From assembly GCA_039654915.1 (NCBI GenBank), contig JBDJPA010000011.1, forward strand, positions 3,782,001 to 3,846,000: a DNA stretch of 64,000 nt, read 5' to 3'. This DNA comes from Aquilaria yunnanensis. Lineage: Eukaryota > Streptophyta > Magnoliopsida > Malvales > Thymelaeaceae. Of the stretch, positions 49,084-63,600 are shown one piece after another (within the stretch, counting starts at the first letter, position 1; the number at the start of each line of letters is the position of its first letter). The notes under the pieces were generated by a model. It was not told the DNA's origin. It ran no database searches and saw only the letters and a program-made list of their open reading frames with translations. Made by a program: the position numbers and the translations under genes.

Positions 49084-50721
49084 TTTGTCCACATCAGATG
49101 CTATTGTTAGACTATTTGTTAATGTGGCTGTCATACATAGACTCATATGTAGCAGATTTTTTGCTTAAGTGGGAAATATGTTATAATGTGAGTGCCTAAA
49201 AGACTTAAAGGAAAGAATTTGGAGGACCAATTAGATAGTTTTACCAATTAGAATTTGGAGAAATTTCTTTGGCTGAATTTTCTCCGGACAATGAGTGAAA
49301 CCAATGGCCTTGTTTGGGCAAGCTTCGATTTGGAGGGGAATAGTAAAAAATTGTTGAGGGATTTGGGGAACTAGTCAATCAGGATAATGATTTGTTGTCT
49401 GATTGATATGTTGGTGATGGAGGAAAGAGATATTGACAAAGGAGAAGGGTATGCTAATGATAGAGGAGAGAGATATTGATGGAGGCAGTGACGATGTAAC
49501 AGGGTAATAGCGAAGCAAGAAAAGGGACAGTGGGTCCTATGATGAGGGAAAAACATTGATGTTGTTGGAGAGATGGTGATGGAGGATGGCAGTGATGTAT
49601 TGGGCATGTGATGGTGTCAAAGGTAGCAGTAATGTTGTGGGGCGTGTAAAGATAGTGGTGACGTAGGTGGGAAAACGACATGGGGAAAGTTGTGGATCAA
49701 GAAATGAAGGCATTTCATCTCATTCACCGAATTAGCTAGACAGGGCGAACAATCCAAATCATATGGAAGGATTTGGGCCCAAATGTTGTTATTTTTAGTT
49801 TTGGAACCTATGTGCACCAATAAATATAGTTCAGGAATACATGCTATAATTTTCCCAGGATGATATGACTTTTTTATTTATAGACTTGACATAATATTTT
49901 TAAAAAAATGGAAAATTATCTTCGTTACTCTTATTAGTGGCAAATTTGCATATAGTTCAAAACAATAGTGTTAGATTTCACTCAATGGCCAATATAAGTG
50001 GGTGATTTAACTGTAAAAAAACTATGGTGGGCGAAAAGATTTGTGGTTTATTTGCCCTTTTTACCCATTGTAGCCGTGTAAGGCTTGGGCTTGTTTTAAG
50101 TTACATGACAAACATAACAAATAAGCCACTAATATTTTTCAATTGGCCTGATTCAACCATTAATAGCTTTTTTGGCCAAACAACAAATTAATATTTCTGA
50201 ATTGATGTAAATGTGCCAGTCTCCATCATTTTAAATTAAATGTTCATCTCAATTGAATTTCAGTGTAAAATACTAAGTCTAGTCCTTACATTTTCTCTTC
50301 CTACTCCTACTACAACTAAAGTTTAAGGGCATAATATTTACCATTATCTCCACTTTCTTCATCTCTCTTCCTTGCCTAGGTTCTTCATGGACCCTATACT
50401 TAGAAAGATGATGAACACCTCTTTGATCGAGAAAGGTTCTTCACCGTAATAAGGTTTCACATCCACCTACTTTGACATCTCCTCTATCTTCAGCTCTAAG
50501 GATTACCAAAGTGCCATAGGCTTTAAGAAAGATTCCAAGTCTCTTTGTGGCATTGATGATGACAGGATATAACGCACAAGTGCATCAAGTAGGGCAACAA
50601 GGGAACGACGTAGAGATTTTCTTCTGTCATTAAAAAGTAGACAAAGGCGAAAAACCCGACTCAGGCTTCCTTCTTTTTTTAATTAGATTTAATCTTATGG
50701 GTCGTGATGCCTGGCAACACT
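49084..50721. other. Intergenic DNA
   Basis: No gene is supported. A degenerate GATGGAGG-type stretch at about 49380-49640 is low-complexity and open on the minus strand only because of its composition. The remainder is A/T-rich. Confidence 0.5.
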
Positions 50722-52020
50722 GATGTGGGTTGAAGAGAGGCATTTTGAGACAATTGGTCGCTGGTAGGAGCATGATAAACAATGGCGACACAAACAGGGG
50801 TTTAGTTTGAAGGTTTAGAAAGGCGGTGATGGATTTGGGCTAATTTAGTAATACTTATGATTTACTTGGTCATAGAAAAAAATTATTAGCAACTAATTTG
50901 GGCTAACTTGGAAACATTAGTAATTTATTCATTACATATTAAATTGTGAAAAAATAAATAAATAAATGAATAAAATATTGTGAAAATGATATTTTTGATT
51001 TTTTTTTTGCTACAATAATAGATTATGTATTCAGCATTTCTATAATTTAAAAAAAATATATGATTTTGTATTTTGATTAGTTCAAATCATTATAGGACTA
51101 CATGATCCATTTACCGTAAGATTAAACATGATAATCATTAAAATTAACTTGGATAATTGTGCAAGACAAAGCACATGAATTAAAATTTAGTAAGTAGTAG
51201 TATTTTTCTTAGATTTCTTCACCAGACAAACTGAAAGTTGTGAAAAAAAACTACCCCAAAAACCAACATTATTTGGCAGTAGATTAGATGAGGAGTGCAA
51301 AGTCAAACCATATGTTATCACCTAAGATAGCACAACTCAGAACGTTGATACCGTCCATCATGGTCACAATGATAGATATTGAGAGTCACATTCTATCAGG
51401 GTGTGGGTAACTTCGAATTTATGCAAGCATCAATGGCATATCCCATGGAGACGAAAATCCATCTGCTGCTAATCATGTCTACAGATTTCGCCAACTTCAA
51501 TTTCTGCATCAATTGGGACCTTGGATTCACCATGCCCAACTGTACATATATAAAATCAAGGAGTAGTATATATTTTTATTTGCACTGTATAGACAAGTTA
51601 CAATTACTTACAGTTCAAACTTTGTTGGAACTTACTTGTATTCCAAGTGAAACAAGTTTCTTGTACAATTCTTCTAGAGCCAAAATGCCCGAAGTGTCGA
51701 TGTTCGTAACATCTATAACATTAGGAGGAAATTTAGCAAATAGTTTAGTCTACTTATGTTTGTGTGTGTACTTGCAATTGTACATGCGCGTTGTATGTGA
51801 ATTAAATACTATGTTATTTTTTACTTAAATAATTATCTAATTATTTTGTTTAATATAAATAGTAGCAATAATGATTTTATTTTTCTTATTTTAGATACAT
51901 ATCTTATTAGTTTCATTTTTCTACTTGTTACGTAGTCTTTTTATTATAATATTTCATCATAACTATCCTCATTTACATAATCCATTATGATAGACTGCTC
52001 ATTGTATTAGATTTCTGTTT

Positions 52021-52075
52021 AGTAGTAGTAGTAATAGTAGTAGTAGTATGAGTAGCAGTAGCAGTAGTAGTAGTA
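52021..52075. repeat. (AGT/AGC)n microsatellite
   Basis: Imperfect AGT/AGC trinucleotide run inside the duplicated intron. The matching tract in copy 2 (about 56997-57038) is shorter. Confidence 0.8.
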
Positions 52076-54088
52076 AATATAAAATATGCTATAGGTAGTG
52101 CTACTTGCAAAAAGGCTATTAGATTTTTTTTATTTGGGATGGTAAAGTACTTGAAAAAATTACTTCTTATTCTTAATATATATTATAAAAATGTCAAAAT
52201 TCCTTTTCTCAGTGTAAAATTTAAAATTAATAATATGCAATTTGTTAAGAAAAAAATCATAATTTAATAGACTTAATGATATTATGTATTTATAAATTTT
52301 ATTAAAATTTAAGTTAGTAAATTTTATCTTAAGTTCTATAATTTAGATTAAAAAAGTTAATGATTGAAATCAAGGTCTTATATTAGCTGGCTCAAACAAT
52401 TAGATACAATTAATGTATTACTATAACTTTGATTTTTTATTAAATTTTTTAAGGCTCTGTTTGAAATGAAAAAAAAAAAAAGACATAAGCTAAGTTTAGA
52501 AGTAAGACATTCAATAAGAAATTCAAGTAAAAAAAATTCCTTTTAATAAGTATGACACAAATATATATGGGCAACAATGTCAAAGTATACACTTTATAAG
52601 TAAACATTGAGTTTTTCGAAAGACATGTAATTATAAATAACTATACATTACTCAAAAAGCTTAATTACTTTACTCTTGACCTTAAAAAAAATATATTCAT
52701 CCCTAAGATTTCAAAATCTACACTTAGCTTATATTTTATGGCTGAGTTAATGTGATTGTTTCAAAGATTGATGCAAAGTCTTAAATAGCTTTTTATCTTT
52801 TGGGTGATTAATGTTTATCCATTGATTGATAAATTATTCTCACATTACTTGAAGTTGAAAATCTAGTCTTATCCATTGTTCTTATAATATAATTAGTTAC
52901 TCATAAGAAAATAGACTCCTTAAAATAGATTAAAAAAAAAATCCTAGTACCTAAAAGAAAACTAAGCTTATAATTTAAGGTTTAGTCACTTTATATATCT
53001 TTGCTGTTGTTATTATATATAGATATAAATGTAGATATATACAAATATTAAGTTGCACTTTATTTTAAGTTCTGATAAAAATATCTCAAGTTTAAAAAGT
53101 AAATAAATTGATAAACATTATGTTTTTAGATATGCTTATTAGTCATATAAATCAAAGATATGTTTGTTACAAAATTTTAAAACTAGTGGCATTTCAACTT
53201 TTTACCTTAAAAAGACTTGTGAAAACATAGAACACAATCAACTTGTTTTCTATTTTTTTATTTTCAAATACTATTCTGGTTTTCCTAAAATAAAATCCTA
53301 AGAGCTTATTGCCATCATTTTATAATTTTTTTTTTATTTTCATAAATTTAGTGTTTGAAAATATATTTAACAGAGAATGACAAATTTTAGTCTCATTTAA
53401 AGTAGGAAAAAAAATATAACTTAAAGGTAAAAAGGTTGCCAAACATTTTGACATATTCATACTTTTTATGAGTTTTATCATATTTAAATTATTGATTCAA
53501 ATAGTCATAATTATAAGGTTTTTATAACTTTTAAATTCCAATTAAATTATTTCATTAAAGTTTAGAATAAAAAAATTGATAAATAAAAATTTTGTGTTTA
53601 AGAACATGTCCTAAAAATATATATAAATTATTTAAGGGAATTTTTTTTTTACAAAAAATCAACTTATAATGGCACTTTAAAACTTTTTTTCCATTAAATT
53701 TATACTTAATGTATAAATTTAAGTAATTGTACTAAAGCTAAAAAATATAATCACCATTATACTCTAATAAAATATACAATACCAAATCTGAGTCTCTTTA
53801 AAAAAAACATCTCATAACTTAATTAAGGGCATAACAATCAATTAATTCATCTCTTTCATACTTTTTTAATATTGATAATAGAACATGTGTATTGCATGAA
53901 AGTATAATGTTTATAGTAAAATTTGAAATCATTATAACTACAAAACAATTAACATGCAAGTAAAATAAAGATTTTTATTCTTTACCAAAATAAAGATTTT
54001 AATTCTTTACCATCTTTGTGAGAAAATGAGTAGTTAGATACAATAAAACCCTCATGCTCTCTCAAAATATGTTATAAGAATTTATCTA

Positions 54089-54323
54089 CTTCCTCCATTC
54101 ATTGACCCTTTTACTATTTATAGTAATTAATTTATAATTTTATTTTTTTCAAAATTTATTATAAAAATATGAATATTTTATATGAAAATTAAACTTTAAA
54201 GATTATAGTTTCTAAATATCATTTTTAACAATTTTTTTCAATACATATTAATATAAATATGTTTAACTCAAACTTTAATAAAAAAAGAAAGTAGACGAGT
54301 CAATTAATGTGAAATTGAAGAAC
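54089..54323. mobile_element. Stowaway-like MITE in duplication copy 1
   Basis: Paralogue of the element at 59060-59291, with TA flanks and decayed ends (CTTCCTCCATTCATT at left). The interior is A/T-rich. Confidence 0.55.
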
Positions 54324-55652
54324 TATTTTTTTTTCTAGAAAGATAGAAGTGTTAGGGTGAGAAATATTTATAATTGAGCAAGAAAAGCCTTAAACTAAAT
54401 TCTTAAGGTATGTCAAATGAAAATAATTTGTAAGAAGATAATCAAATTATAGAATATTAACCCAAAAAAAACATGAACCTAATCATTAAGATAAAGATCA
54501 AATTCATTTAGCATTAAGTTTGATTAATCTAAATATTTTTTTATGGATTTTTTTTTGTCTAGAATCAACCTTATCTAGAACTAATACTATATAGATAGAA
54601 TAATGCATTGAATAACATTTTTATAGTGTAATTGAATTTTAATTATTTTTTTCGGTTGAATAAGTAAAAAATTCATAACAATTACATTATAAAAAAATTT
54701 ATTCAATAAATTATTATACATATATAGAATTATTTTTCAAATAATATTAGTTTTGGATGAAAAATCTGTAAAATTATAAATAAGTCATTTTGGACTAATC
54801 AACTTGAAAGAGCCATCTATTTTTTTTTTCAAATGCATCATTTAAACCCCAAAGTTTCAAGTTAGAACGTTCATGAAGTCATATAAGTCTCTAACAAGTA
54901 TATCAAGTCAGCCTTATGACTCTAATTTATCTTAATAGTATGAGACCCCAATTGGTTTAAAGGAAGCCGAGAGTTTAAATTCCTTTGAGGCCTCTTAATG
55001 TAAAAATACTCTTATTACAAACTTTATTATTTTTTATAAATAGAATTTAAACCTTAGTGTAAATTTTTTTCAATGTATAAATAATTACAAATGAAATATT
55101 TTAATGAAAATCTAGGAGTTTTAGCCATTAAAGTTAAGATTAATATAAAAAAATTTAATCAACTACTTGATTATGCAATATAGAATCAATGGTGAGAAAG
55201 TTTATAGTAAACAAAGAAAATTCAGTCTCAATTTAGGGGTTTTTTTTGTTGTTTTAGTGCTAATATAACTTTAATTAAATAAACAATGACAAAATTGGAT
55301 TTTATTAAAAGAATAAAACAACTGAATAATGTGAGGACAAAAAAGTCAGTCAACACTTTGGCATTTTTAATACTTTGTACACATACTGTATGCTGTTTAA
55401 ATGAAAATAAATTTTGAAGAAAATTAATTTTTTGAATTAATTTAAGGTAACTAACTCACTTGAAAAATCAAGGATTACAGCTCGAACCTTTTGCTTTGTA
55501 GTGTCCAGTAAATCAGTGTCTTCTTCTTCGCTCACACATCTCATAATTCTGGAAACATATATATATGCATAGGTACCTTAGATATATGTATAGTGACTTG
55601 TTCTATTAGTTAAGAAATGAATGGTTTGATTGGATGTGTTTACTTAAGGCCG

Positions 55653-58600
55653 GATGTGGGTTGTTGAGAGGCATTTGAGACAATTGGTGGCTAGTATGAG
55701 CATGATAGACAGTGTTGACACAAACAAGGGTCTAGTTTGAAGATTTTGAAAGGTGTTGGTGGATTTGGGCTGATTTAGTAATATTGATGATTTACTTAGT
55801 TAAAGAAAACAAATTATTAGCGACTAATTTAGGCTAATTTGGAAACATTAGTGTTTTATTCATTACATATTTAATTGAAAAAAAAAAACAAATAAATGAA
55901 TAAAATATTAGGAAAATGATATTGTTGATTTCTTTTTTTCTTTTTTTCTTTTTGCTAGAATAGTAGATTATGTATTAAACATTTCTATAATTTAATAAAA
56001 AAAAATTTTATAATTTTGTATTTTGATTAGTTTAAAGAAATATAGGACTACACGATCCATTTACTATAAAGATTAAACCTGATAATCATTAAAGTTACGT
56101 TGGATAATTGTGCAAGACAAAGCACATGAATCAAAATTCAGTAACTAGTAGTATTTCTCTTGGATTTCTTCACCGAATAGTTGAAAGTTATGAGAAAAAC
56201 TAACCCAGAAACCAACATTATTTGGCAGTAGATTAGATGAGAAGTGCAGAGTCAAACCATTTGTTATCACCCAAGATAAAACAACTCAGAAGGTTGATAC
56301 CGTCCATCATAGTGACGATGATAGATATTGAGAGTCGCGTTTTATAACAAATAAAAGGCTCAAGAAACAGCAACTGTCAAGGTGTGGGTAACTTAGAATT
56401 TATGCAAGCATTAACGGCATCTCCCATGGAGATGAAAATCCATCTGCCCCCAATCTTGTCTACAAATTTTGCCAGCTTCAGTTTCTGCATCAATTGGGAC
56501 CTCGGATTCACCATGCCCAACTGCTCATATATAAAACCAATGAGTAGTATATATATTTACTTGTATTGTATAGACAAGCTACAATTACTTACAGTTCAAA
56601 TTTTGTTGGAACTTACTTGTATCCCAAGTGAAACAAGTTTCTTGTGTAATTCTTCTAGAGCCAAAATGCCCGAAGTGTCGATGTTCGTAACATCTATAAC
56701 ATTGGGAGGAAATTTAGCAAATAGTTTAGTTTACTCATGTGTGTGTACTAGCAATTGTACATATACGTTGTATGTGAATTAAATACTAAATTATTTTCTA
56801 CTTAAATAATTATCTAATTATTTTGTTTAAAATAAATAGTAGCAATAATGATTTTATTTTTCTTATTTTAGATACATATCTTATTAGTTTCATTTTTCTA
56901 CTTGTTACATAGTCTTTTATTATAATATTTTATCATAATTATCCTCATTTGCATCATCCATTATGATAGATTGCTCATTGTATTAGATTTCTGTTTGGTA
57001 GTAGCAGTAGTAGCGGCAGTAATAGTAGTAGTAGTAAATATTATTTGGTATGGTTGAGTACTTAAAAAAATTACTTGTAAATATTATTTGGTATGGTTGA
57101 GTACTTAAAAAAATTAATTTCTTATTTTTAATATCTTATCAAAGATGTTAAAATTCATTTTCTCAATGTAAAATTTAAAATTAATAATATGCAATTTGTT
57201 AAGAAAAAAATCATAATTTAATGGATTTAATGAATTTATGTATTTATAAATTTTATAAAAAATTGAGTTAGTAAATTTTATCTTAATTTCTATACTTTAG
57301 ATTCAAAAAGTTAATGATTAAAATCAAATCTTATATTAGCTAGCTCAAACAATTAGATACCACTAATGTATTATTAGAACTTTGATTTTTTGATAAATTT
57401 TTTAAAGTTCTGTTTGAAATGAAAAAAAAAAGACATAAGCTAAGTTTACAAGTGGGACATTCAATAGGAAATTCAAGCGAAAATAAATTCCTTTTAATAA
57501 GTATGACACAAATATACATGGGCGATAATGTCAAAGTATAGACTTTATAAGTAAACATTGAGTTTTTTCAAAAGACATGTAACTATAAGTAAATATACAT
57601 TACTTAAAAAGCTTAATTACCTTACTCTTGATATTTTAAAAAAATATACTCATCCCTAAGATTTCAAAATCTACACTTAGCCTCTATTTTATGGCCGAGT
57701 CAATGTGATTGTCCAAAGATTGAGGCAAAGTCTTGTATAACTTTTTATCTTTTGGTTGATTAATGCTTATCCGTTGATTGAGAAATTATTCTCACATTAC
57801 TTGAAGTTGAAAATCTAGTCTTATCTATTGTTCTTATAATATAATTAGTCAACCATAAGAAAATAGACTTCTTAAAATAGAAAAAAAAATCCTAGTACCT
57901 AAAAGAAAAACTAAACTTATAATTTAAGATTTAGTCATTTTATATATCTTTACTGTTGTTATTATATATAGATATAAATATAGATATATACAGATATTAA
58001 GTTGCACTTTGTTTTAAGTTCTGTTAAAAATACCTCAAGTTTAAAAAGTAAATAAATTGATAAACATTATGTTTTTAGGCATGTTTAACAGTCATATAAA
58101 TCAAAGATATATTTGTTACAAAATTTTAAATTTAGTGGCATTTCAGTTTTTTACATTAAAAAGACTCATGAAAACATAGAACACAATCACCATTTTTTCT
58201 ATTTTTTTTCTTTTCAAATACTATTCTTGTTTTCCTAATATAAAAGCCTAAGAGCTTATGGCAATCACTTTATTCTATTTTTTTTTTCCATAATTTTAGT
58301 GTTTGAAAATATATTAAACAGAGAATGACAAATTTGGTCTCATTTAAAGAAGGAAATAAAATATAACTTAAAGAAAAAAGGTTGCCAAACATTTTGACAT
58401 ATTCATAATTTTTATGATTTTTATCATATTTAAATTGTTGATTTAAATAGTCATAATTATAAGGTTTTTAAAACATTTAACTTCCAATTAAATTATTTCA
58501 TTCAATTTTAAAAGTACAGAAAATTGATAAATAACAATTTTGTGTTTAAAGACATGTCCTAAAAATATATATAAATTATTTATGGGCATATTTTTTTTTA

Positions 58601-60653
58601 CAAAAATTCAACTTATAATGCCAATTTAAACCTTTTTTACCATTAAAGTTATACTTAATATATAAATTTAAGTAAATGTCCTAAAGCTAAAAATGTCCTA
58701 AAGCTAAAAAATATAATCACCATTACACTCTAATAAATATACAATACCAAATTTGAGTCTCATTAAAAAAAACATCTCATAACTTAATTAAGGGCATAAC
58801 AATCAATTAATTCATCAATTAAGAGCATAACAATCAATTAATCCATCCCTTTCTTAGTTTTCTAATATTGATAATAGAACATGTGCGTTGTATGAAAGTA
58901 AAATGTTTACAGTAAAATTTGCAATCTTTATAACCACAAAATAATTAACATGCAAGTAAAATAAAGATCTTAATTCTCTACCCTCTTTGTGAGAAAATGA
59001 GCAGTTTGATACAATAAAAGCCTCATACTCTCTCAATATATATTATAAGAATTTATCTACTCCTTCCATTTATTGACCCTTTTACTATTTATAGAAATTA
59101 ATTTATGATATTATTTTTTTTCAAAATTTATTATAAAAAATGAATATTTTATATGAAAATGAAAATTTAAAGATTATAGTTTCTAAATATCTTTTTTAAG
59201 AATTGTTTTCAATACATATTAATATGAATATCTTCAAGTCAAACTTCAGTAAAAAAAGGTAAAAATTTTAATTAATGAAAAATGGAGGAAGTATTTTTTT
59301 CTAGATGGATCGAAGTGTTGAGGTGGGAAATATTTATAATTGAGCAAGAAAAGCCTTAATTACACTGTTAATATATGTCAAATGATCCTTGGCATATAAA
59401 AATAACTTGTAAGAAGATAATCAAAGCATAGAATATTAACAAAAAAAAAAACATGAACCTAACCATTAAGATAAAGGTCAAATTCATTTAGCATTAAGTT
59501 TGATTAATCTAAATATGTTTTTATGGATTTGTTTTTTTTTGTCTAGAATCAATGTTATCTAGAACTAATACTGTATAGATAAAATAATCCAATGAATAAC
59601 ATTTTTATAGTGAAATTGAATTTTAATTAATCTTTTAGGTTGAATAAGTAAAAAATTCATAACAATTACATTATAAAAAATGTTATTCAATAAATTATTA
59701 TACATATATAATTCCAAATAATATTAGTTTCAAATGACAAATCTGTAAAATTATAAATAAGTTATTGTGAACTATTCAACTTCAAAGAACTGTCTTTTTT
59801 GTTTTTTTCAAATGCATCATTGAAACCCCAAAGTTTCAAGTTAGAACATTCATGAAGCACTATAACTCTCTGATAGGTACAACAAGTTAGCCTTGTGATT
59901 CTAATTTCACTTGATAGTATGAGACCCCAATAGGTATAGATGAAACTGAGAGTTAAAATTCCTATGAGTCCTCTTAGTGTAAAAATAATCTTATATACAA
60001 ACTTTATTCTTTTTTATAAATAGAATTTAAACCTTAGTGTAATTTTTTTTTCAATGTATAAATAATTACCAATGAAAGATTTTAATGAAAATCTAGGAGT
60101 TTTAGCCATTCAAGGTGAGATTAACATAAAAAAAAAAAAATTAAATCAACTGCTTGACTATGTAATATAGAATCAAGAGTGAGAAAATTTATAGTAAACA
60201 AAGAAAATTTAGTTGCAATTTAGGGGTTCTTTTTAATGTTATAGTGTTAATATAACTCCAATTAAATGGAAAAGAACAAAATTAGATTTCATTAAAAGAA
60301 TAAAACAACTGAATAATTAATGAAAGGATAAAAAAGTCATTCAACACTTTGGCATTTTTAATACTTTATACACACACTATATGCTGTTCAAACGAAAATA
60401 AATTTCGAAGAAAATTAATTGGATAAATTAATTTAAGGTAACAAACTCACTTGAAAAATCAAGGATTACAGCTTGAACCCTTTGCTTTGTAGTGTCCAGT
60501 AAATCGGTGTCTTCTTCCTCGCTCACGCATCTCATAATTCTGGGCACACACACACGCACACATATGCACACCTTAATTAGTCTTAGATATATGTACAGTG
60601 ACTTGTTCTGTTAATTAAGAAAATAGTGGTTTGATTGGATGTGTTTACTTAAG
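55653..60653. repeat. 5-kb tandem segmental duplication, copy 2
   Basis: Partner of 50722-55652 and directly joined to it head to tail. Its right edge falls about 40 bp from the SULTR2 exon that ends at 60695, so that exon was just excluded from the duplication. Confidence 0.9.
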
Positions 60654-63600
60654 GGTGTATTGATTGGGGGATGTTGGTGGAAGGTTATAATTACCTGCCC
60701 CGAACAAAATTGGCATTAGCGAAGCAGAGGTAGGCAGAGTTTAGGCGCATCGTCAAGATGCCTGACGGACTCCTTACGGCCATCGGGAACTGATTCATCT
60801 CGCAATAAGTATCGCTATCGCTTCCTGGCAGCCTCCCCATTTGCTCCACGCTCGCCCGAATCGCATTCAATACAATCTTCCCAAATGAAATCGTCACCTG
60901 CATCCAATTCACAAATTATTAAATCCAATATATATAGCTTTATTTTAAGTATGATATATATATATATGTTCACAACTTAATTAATTCTACCCCAAATTTT
61001 TTTATCAAAACATCTATCATATCTTCTCCAGATACACAAGTGCAGGAAAAAAGCCAGCAGATAAGAGTCAGAGGAAGTAATGCAAACTAAATCCGATTTA
61101 CAGTTGGACGGATTAAACCCTAATCCTTGGGCCATAAACTTCACTCCTTCCTTCCCCATAAAGTGACGGTCTTGTCACTCCCTGAGACAATTAGGAACCA
61201 AATTCAATCCTCTAAGTTATGTGGTCCATGTATGTGTAGATAAGGAATGGTCAGGGTTGCATCACAGGGCACAGTAGGTGCAGAGCAAGTGCATGTAAGG
61301 TATGTGAAGCACGCACGGCATTCCAACACGCAAAACAATTGATTCCTATCCTTTTATTTCGTGGCCTCATCATCAACCTCAATTATATGAATCAAATGGA
61401 ACCCACCATCCACTCACAACACACACTAACTAGATAAGATACCTTCTCCCTAGCTCAACATTTGACCATTTCCAATCCCCCAAAATTCCTCCTCCTACGT
61501 ATCTACTCTTAACTTGATCAATTTGTGTCACTAACTACGTACTTGTCGTCAGTGTAACATTTAGCAAGCTAATATATATATATATATATATAGCACGTAC
61601 GGCAATCAGAAGACCGATCTCAACGGAGAGAAACAAGACGCCGAAGAAGGCACCGGCACAAGCGAGAAAGTCGAGTTTATCGACCTTGTAGATGTACAAT
61701 ACTTGATGGATGTCAACGAGGCCCGGAAGAGCGGAGAGGATGATGGAGGCGAGGATGGCCATGGGAGTGTAATACAAAAGGCTAGTCAAGAGCTGCAATG
61801 ACAACAACACCGTCACCGCCATCACTATGTTTGAGATTACCGTCTCACATCCTGCACTAAAATTCACTGCTGTCCTTGAGAACGACCCTACAATATATAT
61901 ATATATGTAAATATGACTTTTTACTTTTTTATTCTAACCAAAGGAAAAAAAAAAAAAAGATATCTATATGATGAAATTAAGTAATTAATAGCGGAACGGA
62001 ACGAATATATATTTAATCAAAGTATATAAACAAATTACCTGTTGCTATGTAGCAGGAAGTTAAAGACCCAACGATGTTCATAAACCCCATCGCTACCATT
62101 TCTTTGTTACCGTCGATACGATATCCTTTGATTGAAGCGAATGATCGCCCGACAGCGATTGCTTCCTTGGATTGGGAAACAAAAACAACAACGCTGGAGA
62201 ATAATTAGTTCCATATACTATACATGGTATATATGAGACGGTACGTATAGTTATTTGGATTAACACTGAGACAACCAATTTACTCATTCATTTCAATTAA
62301 TTAATTCGCAACAAATTAATTAGCTAGTCTCTGAATAAAAAGGCTATATTGATTGATAATTAAGTTCGTTGTATGTAAAAGAAACATGTATTGGCAATTA
62401 AATACAAACTCTTAAATATATTACACACAGTTATATATGTTTGTAGCTATTGCTAATTACAAAACTAATTTTGACACATTTTTCGGTATTTCTCGTGTAT
62501 ATACTCTCACATTTCATGAAATTAGACATTTCTGAAGTAATATTTAATACTTATAGAATAATATTATTATAGACTGCAAGAATAATACTAGGCATTAACA
62601 ATTGTAATAGATTTTTCAAATTATTAAAAATTTGATATTCTTTGTATGTATGTATGTATATAAAAATAAGAAGGAAAATCAGTAATTAAATGGTACCGAC
62701 AGTGAGAGCAACAAGGGCAGAGACGAGGCCAATTTTGGCAGCTTCCCCAACATGTGAGCCGTGGAGCTGTAACTGGCGGGCTGAGCTTGGATTCAGTCCT
62801 CCCTTGACGTGTCTTACAATCTTCACCCCGTGCTTGTCTGCTCTCGTTAGGAACACAACCAAAGTGGAGAGGACTACCGAAGAGAGAGGGGCAAGAGCTG
62901 GGATCCAGAACAGCCTCTTGTTTCTCTTCCCCTGCCGCCATTTATCCATTTCCTTTAAAATGTAACCTGTTTTGATTGATTCATTGGATTGGATTTAAGA
63001 ATCGAATCAAATACAGCTTACTCACGATGAACCTGGCGGCCAACAAGAGTATGAGGAAGAGACATCCCAGACCAAAATTTAATGGGTACCACTGTACTCC
63101 ATTCGGTGCGGACCCCAGAAAAAAAAAAAAGGGTTATCAGAAACTCGGTCAATAGGAAAACAAACAATTAGGGTAAATTGCCCATTTGGCCTACTATTGT
63201 TCTGAAATTGTTCCATACTGGTCTTAAGCTTTTTATTCTTTCACATTTAAATATTTCTTCATTGTTTTCTTCAGAACTGCAGTATTTTATTTGCGATGGC
63301 TAGAACTCAGTTTCATTATTTATTACTCCCTCCCTCCCTCCAACAATTGTTATTTTGGACAATTCCAAATTTACTGTAACATTTTTCAACAAGTTACAAA
63401 GTAACTCATCAACTTTATCAAAATTTTCAGGTGAGTCGTTAAGGTTTGAAAGTCACATTTTTTAATTGCTGATATTTTCACAAAGTCAAAAATAAAAAAC
63501 AATATACAAAATTTTAAGCACTTATATTTTCACACCCAACAAATGTTGCATACGATTTGGGATATGAGAGAGTACTATTTTATTCATTCAAATCGCCGAG

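Larger units (their letters stand above)
51396..55548 (-). other. Duplicated SULTR2 terminal exon cassette
   Basis: Second, downstream set of the last three SULTR2 exons: 55548-55460 (89 nt), 51712-51636 (77 nt) and 51539-51396 (144 nt with TGA). Lengths, phases, acceptors and donors equal those of the primary set (60539-60451, 56693-56617, 56520-56377), and all three frames are open. The STAS motif [12 protein letters not shown] is kept. The last exon has diverged: FVDKIGGR has become SVDMISSR, and MGDAVNAC has become MGYAIDAC. The upstream exon that would splice to it (60897-60695) is not duplicated, so the cassette is either dead or an alternative C terminus of the same transporter. Confidence 0.82.
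50722..55652. repeat. 5-kb tandem segmental duplication, copy 1
   Basis: Direct repeat of 55653-60653. Both start GATGTGGGTTG, followed by a shared AGAGGCATT, and end GGATGTGTTTACTTAAG. Similarity runs the whole length, with scattered substitutions and small indels, including inside the A/T-rich intron. The copy carries the last three SULTR2 exons. Confidence 0.9.

Noticed and set aside
49371..49820. His/Ser/Pro-rich minus-strand ORFs
   Set aside because: They are the reverse reading of a degenerate GATGGAGG-type low-complexity stretch.
51379..51828. 149-codon + ORF over the duplicated exons (and its match at 56384-56782)
   Set aside because: Both are antisense shadows of the SULTR2 terminal exons on the minus strand; the minus reading gives the STAS domain.
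52021..52075. Short regularly spaced repeats considered as a CRISPR-like array
   Set aside because: A plain trinucleotide microsatellite in a plant intron; there are no spacers.
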